Source: Buttiauxella massiliensis
GTDB taxonomy: Bacteria > Pseudomonadota > Gammaproteobacteria > Enterobacterales > Enterobacteriaceae
NCBI RefSeq assembly: GCF_902500225.1
Contig: NZ_LR722659.1
Span: forward strand, 1 to 64,000
Direction: 5' to 3'
DNA: 64,000 nt
Shown here one piece after another: positions 1-7,898 of the stretch; position 1 is the first letter of the stretch; each line of letters starts with the position of its first letter. The notes beneath the pieces are model-generated. The model did no database searches. It had not been told where the DNA came from and worked only from the letters and a program-made list of their open reading frames with translations. The translations under genes were made by a program, and so were the position numbers.

Positions 1-111
1 CTGAATGAATACAACAGTGAGCGGCCCCATGAATCCCTGAATAACCTGACGCCGGAAGAATACCGGCTGATGGCTGAGAAACCGGAAATCTCAAAAAGTG
101 CGTGGAACTAA
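1..111 (+). pseudogene. IS3-family transposase (OrfB), C-terminal fragment
   Basis: An open frame runs in from the left edge and ends at the TAA at 109-111. It encodes 36 residues with the pattern YNSERPHESL followed by LTPEEYR, the usual tail of the DDE integrase domain in IS3-family OrfB proteins (N-E/D-Y-N-x-x-R-P-H-x-x-L). Only the end is in the window, so it cannot be told whether the element is complete to the left. The reading frame of the flanking sequence (112-258) stops exactly at this TAA, which suggests that the IS interrupted or replaced an older gene here. Family assignment is fairly sure; the specific IS is not identified. Confidence 0.75.
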
Positions 112-129
112 AGCTGGGATACTTACAGC
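1..129 (+). mobile_element. Right end of an IS3-family insertion sequence
   Basis: The transposase stop is followed by about 15-20 bp ending in a CA dinucleotide (TACTTACA at 122-129), where an IS3-family terminal inverted repeat would be expected. The left end lies outside the window, so neither the inverted repeat pair nor a target duplication can be checked. The boundary is approximate. Confidence 0.45.
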
Positions 130-258
130 ATCATATATATGGCATGGAAAGGATTCTTTGATGTCAAAAAGAAAGCCTATATTTGGAAGGTAGAGCCGGA
201 TTTTATTGTTGCATCCGGTGGGAATGTAAATGTTGAAATGAAAAAATGTGATTTCTAA
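112..258 (+). pseudogene. C-terminal fragment of an unknown gene next to the IS
   Basis: Directly after the transposase stop an open frame continues for 48 codons to the TAA at 256-258; the first ATG is at 139. The peptide (MAWKGFFDVKKKAYIWKVEP and on to KKCDF) reads like the folded end of a larger protein, not a free small protein, and no ribosome binding site precedes the ATG. A second short open stretch (about 245-334) continues in another frame after a poly-A run, so a frameshift is possible. Given its position before immunity-like genes it may be the tail of a lost T6SS effector, but the family is not recognised. Confidence 0.4.
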
Positions 259-377
259 TCAGCTGAATGGGTTGCGTACAAAAGGCCTACAAAAAAACGA
301 TATGCAACCAACCCTGACAACGCAAAAAACCTAATTGCAATAATGAAAGGTAGTTATATGAAAAGCAGAGGTTTAAA

Positions 378-998
378 ATGATAAAGATATCCCTAACTTT
401 CGTTGCGTTGATTATATGTGCAAATGCGAGCGCGAACACGCAGTGTGAAATACTTAAAAATAAATCAGAGAAAGAACAAGCATATTTAGACAAATCCAAA
501 AACATATTTGAGGTTGTGTCGAAAGGACGGTTGTATTTTAATAATGCACCAAGTAATGAATGTAAAGTTAAGAGCTTGTTTTTAGTTCCTGGCGACAAAG
601 TAATTGGTTACTCAGAATATAATGGCTTCACGTCTGTTGCATATTTTAAAGAGAATGGTGACTCAGTTGATGGTTGGCTAGAAACATCTCAACTAAAAAA
701 TACAGGCTTATCTAATGGACCATCTGGTGAAGAACAAATGGTGTTTAACATGTTACCGGAGATTATAGCCAAAAATAAGTTAACTTCACTTCCGAATAAG
801 TGTCTAAAGTTTAACCTAAACGATAAGGATGAGAAGTATTACACTACAGTTGTTTCAAGGGCCAACGGTAAAGAATGTATAAACAATGATGTACTTCCAT
901 TTACCATTCTGGTTAAAAGAAATACATTGGAAGTTTACTCGAACCAAGGTCATGCGAGTGATGAATTCCGTTCATTAGAACCCGCATCATCAAAATAA
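378..998 (+). CDS. Exported SH3-like protein, candidate periplasmic immunity protein
   Basis: A 206 aa protein with an N-terminal signal peptide (MIKISLTFVALIICANASA, cleavage expected near residue 19-20). Residues of about 50-105 have the spacing of a bacterial SH3-like domain: VPGDKV, a central aromatic-rich strand, then VDGWL. The start ATG has an AGAGG box six bases upstream. Base composition is clearly AT-richer than the T6SS core downstream, as is common for horizontally acquired toxin or immunity genes. It lies with two other small exported proteins just upstream of a PAAR gene. An immunity role against a peptidoglycan-targeting effector is inference from context only; the exact family is not recognised. 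Confidence 0.55.
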   Translation: MIKISLTFVALIICANASANTQCEILKNKSEKEQAYLDKSKNIFEVVSKGRLYFNNAPSNECKVKSLFLVPGDKVIGYSEYNGFTSVAYFKENGDSVDGWLETSQLKNTGLSNGPSGEEQMVFNMLPEIIAKNKLTSLPNKCLKFNLNDKDEKYYTTVVSRANGKECINNDVLPFTILVKRNTLEVYSNQGHASDEFRSLEPASSK

Positions 999-1073
999 AA
1001 AAAAGATTGCAACTATTTCGACCTCGCATTTAAATGTGTTTAGAACTAATCACGACCAATGAAGTGGGGTAAT

Positions 1074-1502
1074 ATGGAGTTGTCATTGAAATATTATACG
1101 GCATTACTTTGTTTCTTAGTTATGTCAACCCCAGCATATTGTATCCAAAGCACGGGTGAATTAGTCAACGCTAAAAAACTCAAGAGTTCGGGTTTTATGG
1201 ATGGACAGTCGGGCAGTGTAAATACTGATTTAAATGGCGATGGAAACCAGGACGTCATTGAATACACCTTTGCGAGTACAACACAGCCAGGGACATGCGA
1301 CCAATCAGACTGCATGTCAAGTTTGGATAACTCTCCAATTCTAACATTCCAGATAAAAATGCATGATGGCAAGGCTATCGATGGTTCGTATATGTGTACA
1401 TCCCTGGGTGTGACAAAAAACACTCACCATGGAATGAAAGATATATTATGCGGTCCTAAGTATATACTTCGCTGGAATGGTGAAGATTATGATACTGATT
1501 AA
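1074..1502 (+). CDS. Exported protein with an EF-hand-like calcium loop, candidate immunity protein
   Basis: A 142 aa protein starting MELSLKYYTALLCFLVMSTP with a signal peptide ending near AYC. An in-frame ATG five codons upstream (1059) is possible, but only 1074 has a purine-rich GTGGGG box before it. The mature part contains DLNGDGNQDVI, the D-x-N-x-D-G-x-x-D loop seen in EF-hand and FG-GAP calcium-binding repeats. Four cysteines (the CDQSDC pair and two later) could form disulphides in the periplasm. An imperfect hairpin follows the stop. No family is recognised with certainty; its place in a row of exported small proteins before a PAAR gene suggests T6SS immunity. Confidence 0.5.
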   Translation: MELSLKYYTALLCFLVMSTPAYCIQSTGELVNAKKLKSSGFMDGQSGSVNTDLNGDGNQDVIEYTFASTTQPGTCDQSDCMSSLDNSPILTFQIKMHDGKAIDGSYMCTSLGVTKNTHHGMKDILCGPKYILRWNGEDYDTD

Positions 1503-1510
1503 CTAGTACT

Positions 1511-1541
1511 ATTAGCACCTTCTATTCAGGAGGTGCTAACC
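1511..1541 (+). terminator. Hairpin, possible weak terminator
   Basis: A TTAGCACCT arm pairs with AGGTGCTAA around a short loop, 10 bases after the stop of the preceding gene. There is no good T run, so termination is uncertain. Confidence 0.35.
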
Positions 1542-1564
1542 TTCTACGTGGAAGACATTCTAAA

Positions 1565-1965
1565 ATGCATTTATATAAAATAATTATAGCTTCACTCTTG
1601 ATGCTGCCATTGTTTTCCCATGCAGCTCCGAAAGACTATTCGCGAATTGAATCAGATTGCCGCAAAGAAAACCTGGCATAAATAACTCCATCGTTATGGG
1701 ATGTGCTGATTTAGCATCATCCGCTGCAAAAAAAGATATGAATATCATTTACCAGAAAATATACAAAATCATTGAATCTCGAGATATGCCGGATATTACT
1801 AAAAACTTTGAAGTGGCACAAAAAAGCTGGCTGTTGTCGCGTGAGAACTGGTGTGATGTTCAGGGTTTTATGATTGGCTCACCGATGTACAGCGTATGTC
1901 GAATGGATATGAATATTGCCAGAGTGCATGAGCTTAATGAAATGCTTGAGCAAATACAGGATTAA
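1565..1965 (+). pseudogene. LprI/DUF1311-like lysozyme inhibitor, frameshifted
   Basis: The 5' part (ATG at 1565) encodes a signal peptide ending in SHAA and then DYSRIESDCRKEN, but meets a stop at 1676-1678. The following frame continues with GINNSIVMGCADLA and on to the stop at 1963-1965. The joined product has the DUF1311/LprI pattern: paired cysteines, a long helix, then a KSWLLSRENWCD segment. A single-base deletion around 1668-1674, just after an AAAA run, explains the break and would restore ...RKENPGINN.... In this family the protein inhibits lysozyme in the periplasm, so the intact form would fit immunity to a muramidase effector. A sequencing error in the A run cannot be excluded. 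Confidence 0.65.
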
Positions 1966-2040
1966 TTACTCAAAGAGCTCATTTAACTTTGGCTTCTGTC
2001 TTAATGACAAATAATCAGGCAATTAAATCAGGGACAAAAA

Positions 2041-2304
2041 ATGCTCCAGATTATCCGTAAAGGCGATAAAACCTCCCATGGTGGTTCGGTAATGACCGCG
2101 TCTGAAACAATGAAATTCGGCGGTATCGGTGTGGCCCGGAAAGGCGATGAAGTTTCCTGTCCGGTTGAAGGCCATGGCCCCACAACCATCGTTGAAGGTA
2201 ATCCTGACTACCTCGACCATGGTATCCCGGTGGCGTTTCACGGACATAAATGCGGTTGTGGTTGCACCCTGATCAGTTCCTTTGCTCCGGCCGGGGTTGC
2301 CTGA
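2041..2304 (+). CDS. PAAR-domain spike-tip protein
   Basis: An 87 aa protein made almost entirely of a PAAR domain. It shows the glycine-rich repeats RKGDKTSHGG, FGGIGVARKGDEVSCP and VAFHGHKCGCGC, with the histidines and cysteine that bind the metal at the tip. PAAR proteins cap the VgrG trimer and sharpen the T6SS needle, often carrying effectors. This one has no C-terminal toxin, so it acts as a bare tip or binds a separate cargo. The next gene begins two bases after its stop, so it is probably the first gene of the T6SS operon segment seen here. Confidence 0.9.
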   Translation: MLQIIRKGDKTSHGGSVMTASETMKFGGIGVARKGDEVSCPVEGHGPTTIVEGNPDYLDHGIPVAFHGHKCGCGCTLISSFAPAGVA

Positions 2305-2306
2305 TT

Positions 2307-3515
2307 ATGCCCGTTCTGCTTGATGCCATCCCCGAAAAGGCAACCAGGATAGTCCGGCCCAGCACGCGCCGCTGGCTGCTGTTCCTCGCATTTGTCATGC
2401 TGGGTGGCATTGCCCTCACACTCTGGGGATGGACAACGGAGCGCACCGGATTTGTGTTCTGGTTTACGGCTCTGGGTCTGCCGTTCTGCACCTGGGGTCT
2501 AATTTTTAGCTTGCGCCGGTCTGCCTATAAAGCCGAACAGGTGGGGGCTGAGTCCCGAAACGTAGAGCGTGAAAAACTCATCGAAAGTGAAATTCAGCGC
2601 GGCCAGCGTAGCGCCTGGATTCTGGGAAACCTTGTTCAGACATCATCCGGGAATAAAGCCAGTGACCTGCTGACGGCTATGACCCGTTCGGCACCGGCAG
2701 TCGACTTTTCTCAGCCCAGGGGATGCGCTAACCCCGTCCGTTATGCCGCGCTGACTGCATTCCAGCCAAATCTGGCATCAGGGCTTAAAGCGACAGTAAC
2801 CAAACTGACCTCCCGTGTTGAAGAGGTTGTTGAACCACTCCCGGTGGGCCTTCCTTGCTGGCTGATGCTGGACTGTGACAGTGACCTTTCACCGCTGATA
2901 GAAGATCAGATTAAGGCTGAACTTTCACAGAAAACAGGCCGCGTTTTCCGCCTGATGTCGGGTAAAGGGCTGGCCGCACTGGATGCCTGGCTGGATAAGC
3001 GCTGGGACAACCCGGGCATTCTGGTCGCGATGACGCTGTCGCTACCCGCTGAACCCACGGAAGGGGATGCTGATGCTATCGCGATGCTGGTCCTCAGCAA
3101 CCGTAGGGCACTCTCTTACCCGGATGCACTGCGGCTTCATCGCCCCGAAAAAGGCACCGCAAGCACGCTGACTAAAACACTCACACGGGCCCTGCTATGG
3201 GCCAACGTGCAGCCTGACCAGCTCCAGGGCAGTTGGTTTTCCGGCCCCGCACTGACACAGGGCAGTGGCTGGAATAATGCCTGCGAAGAAAACGCAGTCA
3301 AATTCAGTCTGTCAAAAGACAATTTCAGCATCGATCCGGTTCTGGGTTACACCGGCCATGCTGCGCCATGGCTTGCCATTGCGCTTGCCGACTCAGCCTT
3401 TGAACATCGTGGTATGCAGGTTATCGCTGCACAACCTGCTGCTGGCAAAGATGACATCTGGGTCGCCGTCATCACCAAAGAAGAAGTTTGCAAGGGAACG
3501 TCCAGGAATGTCTAA
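2307..3515 (+). CDS. T6SS-associated membrane protein of unknown function (upstream of tssM)
   Basis: A 402 aa protein starting MPVLLDAIPEKATRIV. Two membrane segments lie at about residues 22-45 and 50-67, followed by a long soluble domain. The start at 2307 is chosen because an upstream ATG in frame (2250) lies inside the PAAR gene. It overlaps tssM by 8 bp, so translation is probably coupled and a partnership with the TssJLM membrane complex is likely. The C-terminal third (around GYTGHAAPWLAIALADSAFE) resembles the GHTGAA-type loop and helix of thiolase-fold proteins, but without catalytic residues I can identify. I do not recognise a named family. Confidence 0.7.
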   Translation: MPVLLDAIPEKATRIVRPSTRRWLLFLAFVMLGGIALTLWGWTTERTGFVFWFTALGLPFCTWGLIFSLRRSAYKAEQVGAESRNVEREKLIESEIQRGQRSAWILGNLVQTSSGNKASDLLTAMTRSAPAVDFSQPRGCANPVRYAALTAFQPNLASGLKATVTKLTSRVEEVVEPLPVGLPCWLMLDCDSDLSPLIEDQIKAELSQKTGRVFRLMSGKGLAALDAWLDKRWDNPGILVAMTLSLPAEPTEGDADAIAMLVLSNRRALSYPDALRLHRPEKGTASTLTKTLTRALLWANVQPDQLQGSWFSGPALTQGSGWNNACEENAVKFSLSKDNFSIDPVLGYTGHAAPWLAIALADSAFEHRGMQVIAAQPAAGKDDIWVAVITKEEVCKGTSRNV

Positions 3516-6500
3516 GGTAAAAGTTAAAACACTCATTGGCTCCGTTGTGGCTGTCGCGTTTTTTCTGACGGTCATCGCGGCATTTTTGTTTTATGCCTTT
3601 CCGGAAAAAGTAGCCTCTACTACCGGGTTCGGTCCATATGACGGACAGCGGATACTCTCTTTTTGTGCCGTCATTGTGGCCGTGCTGTTTTTCCTGGGCT
3701 GGCTGGTTGAAAAGGCATTCGACTTCGCAGGTAAATCAGGTTTGTACTTCCACTGGGGGCAGAACAAAAATCAGGTAGTGGCCCCGGTAACGCAAACTAT
3801 TGTCGGTGAAGACGATGACGATGAGCCCGTTTTCAACGACGAAGCGGTAAAGGAACATCTCCAGCTCCGCTATGGCCGACGCTGGCAACGTAAAGTTCGT
3901 ATCCTGCTGGTCATGGGCAATCAGGACGAGGTCCAGAAAGTGGCTCCGGGTTTGTGTCATGACCTCTGGCAGGAAGGCGACGGCAATGTGCTGGTCTATG
4001 GCGGTGACGCACAGTCTCTTCCGGATGACGTTTTCCTGTCAAAATTAAAACGCCTGCGTTCCGGTCATCCCATTGATGGCATTGTGCAGGTGATGAATAC
4101 CGCCGCATTGCCAACGGATATTGAGCGTGATGCGTTTTTACGTTGCCGCCAGAAAGCCGATCACCTGCTGGGCTGGCAGGCTCCCGTCTGGTTATGGCTG
4201 ACGGACAAAGAATCTGGCAATCAGGCAGGGCGAGAGTCCGTGGCAACCGGCGCGATATTCGGTCCGGGGGCCACGCCGCAGGACGCGGTTTCCACCCTGG
4301 ATGCACTGGTTCCTCGCTTACGTCTGGCCGGGATGTCTCAGATCCTGAAAAACCCGCAACATGACTGGTTCCTGCAACTCTCTTCCCGTTTGCAGAGCGA
4401 ACTGAAAGCGAGCCTGAATGTTTTGTTTACCGGACTGATGCAGGGCTCCGCCGCGTATCGCCTTCGGGGGGCGATGTTCAGCCCGGAACTGGCTGTCGCC
4501 GGTACAGTGCCAAACACCCGAATCGACACGCCGACCTGGACGGCCGTCCTGGATGACTGTGCCGCCGTGCGTTCCAGAAAACTCACTTTCGACTGGCTTA
4601 AGGGACTGCGTTTACTGCTGCTTGCCCTGATTGTGCTGTGGGGTGCCGGAACGCTGCTCTCACTTACCGTTAACCGTGCGCAGATTTACCAGGCGCAGAA
4701 CACCGCTCGTCTTGCCGCCGATACAACACTGCCGCTGACTGAACGACTGCGTAACCAGCTTGTGCTTCAGCAGGCTATTGCCCGTCTGCAAAACCGTGAA
4801 GCGACCGGTGCGCCGTGGTACACCCGCTTCGGGCTTAATCAGGACCATGACACGCTGGCGGCACTCTGGCCGTTGTATGCCCGTAACAACGCACTGTTAA
4901 TGCGTGATGCCACCGCCGATCATCTGAAGCAGCAACTGAACGCTTTTGTGCAGCTCCCCCCGGCCAGTGATGCCAGGGCGCAGGGCACACAACGCGCATA
5001 CGATGTGTTGAAAAGTTATCTGATGATGACCCGACCGGAGAAAGCGGATGCGGGGTGGCTGGCGAAAAATGTCCTGGCGGTCTGGCCGACGCGTCAGGGC
5101 GTGGCGGACGGCACCTGGCAGGCGCTGGCTCCGAAATTGCTGGGCTTTTATGCACAAAACCTTCCGGCACACCCGGAGTGGAAAATTAAGCCTGACGCTG
5201 AATTAATCAGTACCGTACGCCAGATCCTGCTCAAACAGATAGGGCAGCGTAACGCCGAATCAGGGCTGTATCAGGACATGCTCAAACGCATTGCCAGCAA
5301 CTGGCCTGATTTAACGCTGGCCGACCTGACCGGTGATACCGATGCCTCGACGGTATTCAGTACCGAAGAAGTGGTGCCGGGGATGTTCACCCGCCAGGCC
5401 TGGGAAGAACAGGTTCAGGATGCGATTGACGAGGTGGTCAAAACCCGCCGCGATGAAATTGACTGGGTACTGACGGATAAAACTCACCAGCCGGGAAGTG
5501 ACATTGCCCCGGAAGCGCTGAAAGCCCGTCTGACCGAACGCTACTTTACTGATTTCGGGAATGCCTGGCTCAATATGGTCAACAGCATTCAGTGGCAGGA
5601 GGCGGGTTCGCTGTCAGAAGCCATTGCCCAGTTGAACCTGATTGGCGATGTCCGTCAGTCTCCTCTGGTGGCGCTGATGAACACGCTGGCCTGGCAGGGA
5701 AAAACCGGGCAGCAAGGCGAGGCTCTGGCCGATTCGATTGTGGACTCCGCGAAGAAACTGATCGGCAAAAAGAAGAATGCAAAACAGTTTATCGAACAGG
5801 CTCAGGGACCCAAAGGCCCACTTGAGGGCGTCTTTGGTCCACTGATGGGACTGATGGAAGGAAAAGAGGGGACCGGCAGCAACGGCAACCTGAGCTTCCA
5901 GTCCTGGCTGGCCCGTGTCACACAGGTCCGTCTGAAGTTGCAACAAGTCACGAGTGCCCCAGATCCGCAGGCGATGTCCCAGATGCTGGCCCAGACCGTG
6001 TTTCAGGGCAAAGCTATTGACCTGACCGATACACGTGATTACGGCAGTCTGGTGGCGGCAAGCCTGGGGCAGGAGTGGAGCGGCTTTGGTCAGTCTTTAT
6101 TTGTGCAACCGCTGGATCTGGCCTGGCGGCAGGTGCTGGCACCGGCTGCGGGAAGCCTGAATACCCGCTGGCAGACAACGATTGTGGATCAGTGGAACAA
6201 AGCGTTTGCCGGTCGCTATCCATTCAAAGCAACAGGAAGTGATGCCTCACTACCGCTGCTGGCACAGTTCCTGCGAAGTGACTCCGGTCGTATTACCACA
6301 TTCCTGAAAACCAACCTTGGCGGCATCCTCCACCAGGAGGGCAATCGCTGGGTGGTCGATGCCGCTGCAAGCCAGGGGATGGAAGTGAACCCCGTTTTCC
6401 TCCGGGCGATTAACCAGTTGGCCGAACTGTCAGACATTGTGTTTGCCCAGGGCGATGCGAGTGTTCACTTTGAACTGATGGCCCGTCCTTCCCGGGATGT

Positions 6501-6879
6501 GGCGCGTATACATCTCTCGCTCAATGAGCAAAAACTGGATTTCTTCAATCAGATGGAAAGCTGGCAAAGCTTCACCTGGCCGGGGAATACCTGGTACCCG
6601 GGCGTGAACCTCAGTTGGCGTAGCGTAAACAGTGGTATGCAGCTCTATACCAACAACCAGGGCAACTGGGGGTTCATTCGATTACTGGAGAGGGCGCAGG
6701 TCATCCCCCTTGATGGAAGCCGCACTCAACTGGTGTGGATTAGTCAGGATGGCAACCCACTGAAGTTTATCATGCGCAGCGAGCTTGGCGACGGTCCGCT
6801 GGCATTACTGAAGCTACAGGGTTTTAAACTGCCGGAGTCCATTTTTAATGTTGAACCGGTCGCTGAGGAGACTGAGTAG
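3508..6879 (+). CDS. tssM: T6SS inner-membrane core protein TssM (IcmF/VasK)
   Basis: A 1123 aa protein of usual TssM length, starting MSKVKVKTLIGSVV. Two membrane helices are near residues 9-31 and 48-66. A cytoplasmic domain of about 300 residues follows, then a third helix near 365-385 (LLLLALIVLWGAG), and a large periplasmic part ending in the beta-rich domain that contacts TssJ. TssM joins TssL and the lipoprotein TssJ into the trans-envelope channel. The cytoplasmic domain lacks a Walker A motif: where GxxGxGKT would be expected the sequence reads VMGNQDEVQKV. A longer frame begins at 3265, but it lies inside the upstream gene, and 3508 gives the expected N-terminus. Confidence 0.93.
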   Translation: MSKVKVKTLIGSVVAVAFFLTVIAAFLFYAFPEKVASTTGFGPYDGQRILSFCAVIVAVLFFLGWLVEKAFDFAGKSGLYFHWGQNKNQVVAPVTQTIVGEDDDDEPVFNDEAVKEHLQLRYGRRWQRKVRILLVMGNQDEVQKVAPGLCHDLWQEGDGNVLVYGGDAQSLPDDVFLSKLKRLRSGHPIDGIVQVMNTAALPTDIERDAFLRCRQKADHLLGWQAPVWLWLTDKESGNQAGRESVATGAIFGPGATPQDAVSTLDALVPRLRLAGMSQILKNPQHDWFLQLSSRLQSELKASLNVLFTGLMQGSAAYRLRGAMFSPELAVAGTVPNTRIDTPTWTAVLDDCAAVRSRKLTFDWLKGLRLLLLALIVLWGAGTLLSLTVNRAQIYQAQNTARLAADTTLPLTERLRNQLVLQQAIARLQNREATGAPWYTRFGLNQDHDTLAALWPLYARNNALLMRDATADHLKQQLNAFVQLPPASDARAQGTQRAYDVLKSYLMMTRPEKADAGWLAKNVLAVWPTRQGVADGTWQALAPKLLGFYAQNLPAHPEWKIKPDAELISTVRQILLKQIGQRNAESGLYQDMLKRIASNWPDLTLADLTGDTDASTVFSTEEVVPGMFTRQAWEEQVQDAIDEVVKTRRDEIDWVLTDKTHQPGSDIAPEALKARLTERYFTDFGNAWLNMVNSIQWQEAGSLSEAIAQLNLIGDVRQSPLVALMNTLAWQGKTGQQGEALADSIVDSAKKLIGKKKNAKQFIEQAQGPKGPLEGVFGPLMGLMEGKEGTGSNGNLSFQSWLARVTQVRLKLQQVTSAPDPQAMSQMLAQTVFQGKAIDLTDTRDYGSLVAASLGQEWSGFGQSLFVQPLDLAWRQVLAPAAGSLNTRWQTTIVDQWNKAFAGRYPFKATGSDASLPLLAQFLRSDSGRITTFLKTNLGGILHQEGNRWVVDAAASQGMEVNPVFLRAINQLAELSDIVFAQGDASVHFELMARPSRDVARIHLSLNEQKLDFFNQMESWQSFTWPGNTWYPGVNLSWRSVNSGMQLYTNNQGNWGFIRLLERAQVIPLDGSRTQLVWISQDGNPLKFIMRSELGDGPLALLKLQGFKLPESIFNVEPVAEETE

Positions 6880-6881
6880 CG

Positions 6882-7898
6882 ATGGGCGGGAATATTCACC
6901 CGGCACTGGCTTTTGCCCGACAGGTGGAGGGCTGGTCACCGGGCATATTCAGCAAGGTGGACAAGTGGCGGGAAACAGACCCACTTGCCCCCTGGCGGTT
7001 TATGCGATTTCGCGAGTGCAAAGCCTGGCTTGCGGACTGGCTGAGACACAACCCGACGCCGAAGGAGGGGTTTCTGTGCCCTGTGCTCATGCAGCGTTTC
7101 CCTCCGCACATCGTTTACATGACGCTGGCGGCATGGCGAACCGGCAAAACCTTGCTCCATTGCGATGAATCCCTTTTCCGGATGCTGGGTGAAACAAATC
7201 AGTCTGATGCACTCCCGGGTGACATGCTGCGCCGCCTCCCATTCTGGGGGTTCTGGCTCGATTTCCCCGCAGACACGGTCTTTGCGGAAGGTCAGGGGCC
7301 TTTGCTGGGAGCCTTTTTCACGCTCACCGATCATGACAACGGGACTGATGCGCTGCTGGCCCTGACGCTTGCCCAGGAGCCGTTGGTGGACGGGAACCTG
7401 CCGCTGGGAATGGAGTACCTCCCGTTGACCGCGCCGGTCTCTACCGCGATCAGCCTACAGGATGAAGGAGTGCGGGGATTCTGGCAGGCCGTATTGCCTG
7501 TACTGTTCTGGTTATGTTCAGAAAACAGTGAGTGGGGCACACAAGGTAAACCTGTTCGGCCACCACCAAGGCGAGTAGGAAAACATCAGCGATTCATTCC
7601 ACCAAAGAAACCGGTGCAAATCTACGCCGGGGCTCGTGCAGGGGCTGCACTCCGTCAGCCATCTCGCCCGGAACGTGACAGTCCACTGAAGGAGCCTGGC
7701 GGCATGTCGAACCGCCGCCTGCGCCCCCACGTCAGAAAAGCCCACTGGCAAACCTACTGGAAAGGGAAACCCACACAGGGGGAGGAGAAAAGCATGTTAC
7801 TGAAATGGAAACCACCCCAGATAGTGAACGGCCAGAACGACGATCTGGACGCTGTCGTGAGATTTATCAAAGAGAATAACAAACGGGAAAAAGAATGA
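6882..7898 (+). CDS. T6SS-linked protein with AcrVA2-like C-terminal motif
   Basis: A 338 aa soluble protein lying two bases after tssM and overlapping tssA by four (ATGA). Residues 1-210 are rich in Trp and Phe with no recognised domain. A basic, proline-rich linker covers about 225-275. The C-terminus from residue 281 reads RPHVRKAHWQTYWKGK and then LKWKPPQIVN. This HVR-x-x-HW-x-x-YW-x-G ... W-x-PP-x-x-VN pattern is the one I associate with the C-terminal part of the AcrVA2 anti-CRISPR family and its many chromosomal relatives. An anti-CRISPR role would be unexpected inside a T6SS operon, so a nucleic-acid or protein binding role in T6SS regulation is equally possible. Function unknown. Confidence 0.6.
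   Translation: MGGNIHPALAFARQVEGWSPGIFSKVDKWRETDPLAPWRFMRFRECKAWLADWLRHNPTPKEGFLCPVLMQRFPPHIVYMTLAAWRTGKTLLHCDESLFRMLGETNQSDALPGDMLRRLPFWGFWLDFPADTVFAEGQGPLLGAFFTLTDHDNGTDALLALTLAQEPLVDGNLPLGMEYLPLTAPVSTAISLQDEGVRGFWQAVLPVLFWLCSENSEWGTQGKPVRPPPRRVGKHQRFIPPKKPVQIYAGARAGAALRQPSRPERDSPLKEPGGMSNRRLRPHVRKAHWQTYWKGKPTQGEEKSMLLKWKPPQIVNGQNDDLDAVVRFIKENNKREKE

Noticed and set aside
3265-3507. Longer start for tssM
   Set aside because: The extension overlaps the upstream gene in another frame and does not resemble a TssM N-terminus; ATG 3508 overlaps the upstream stop, as elsewhere in the operon.
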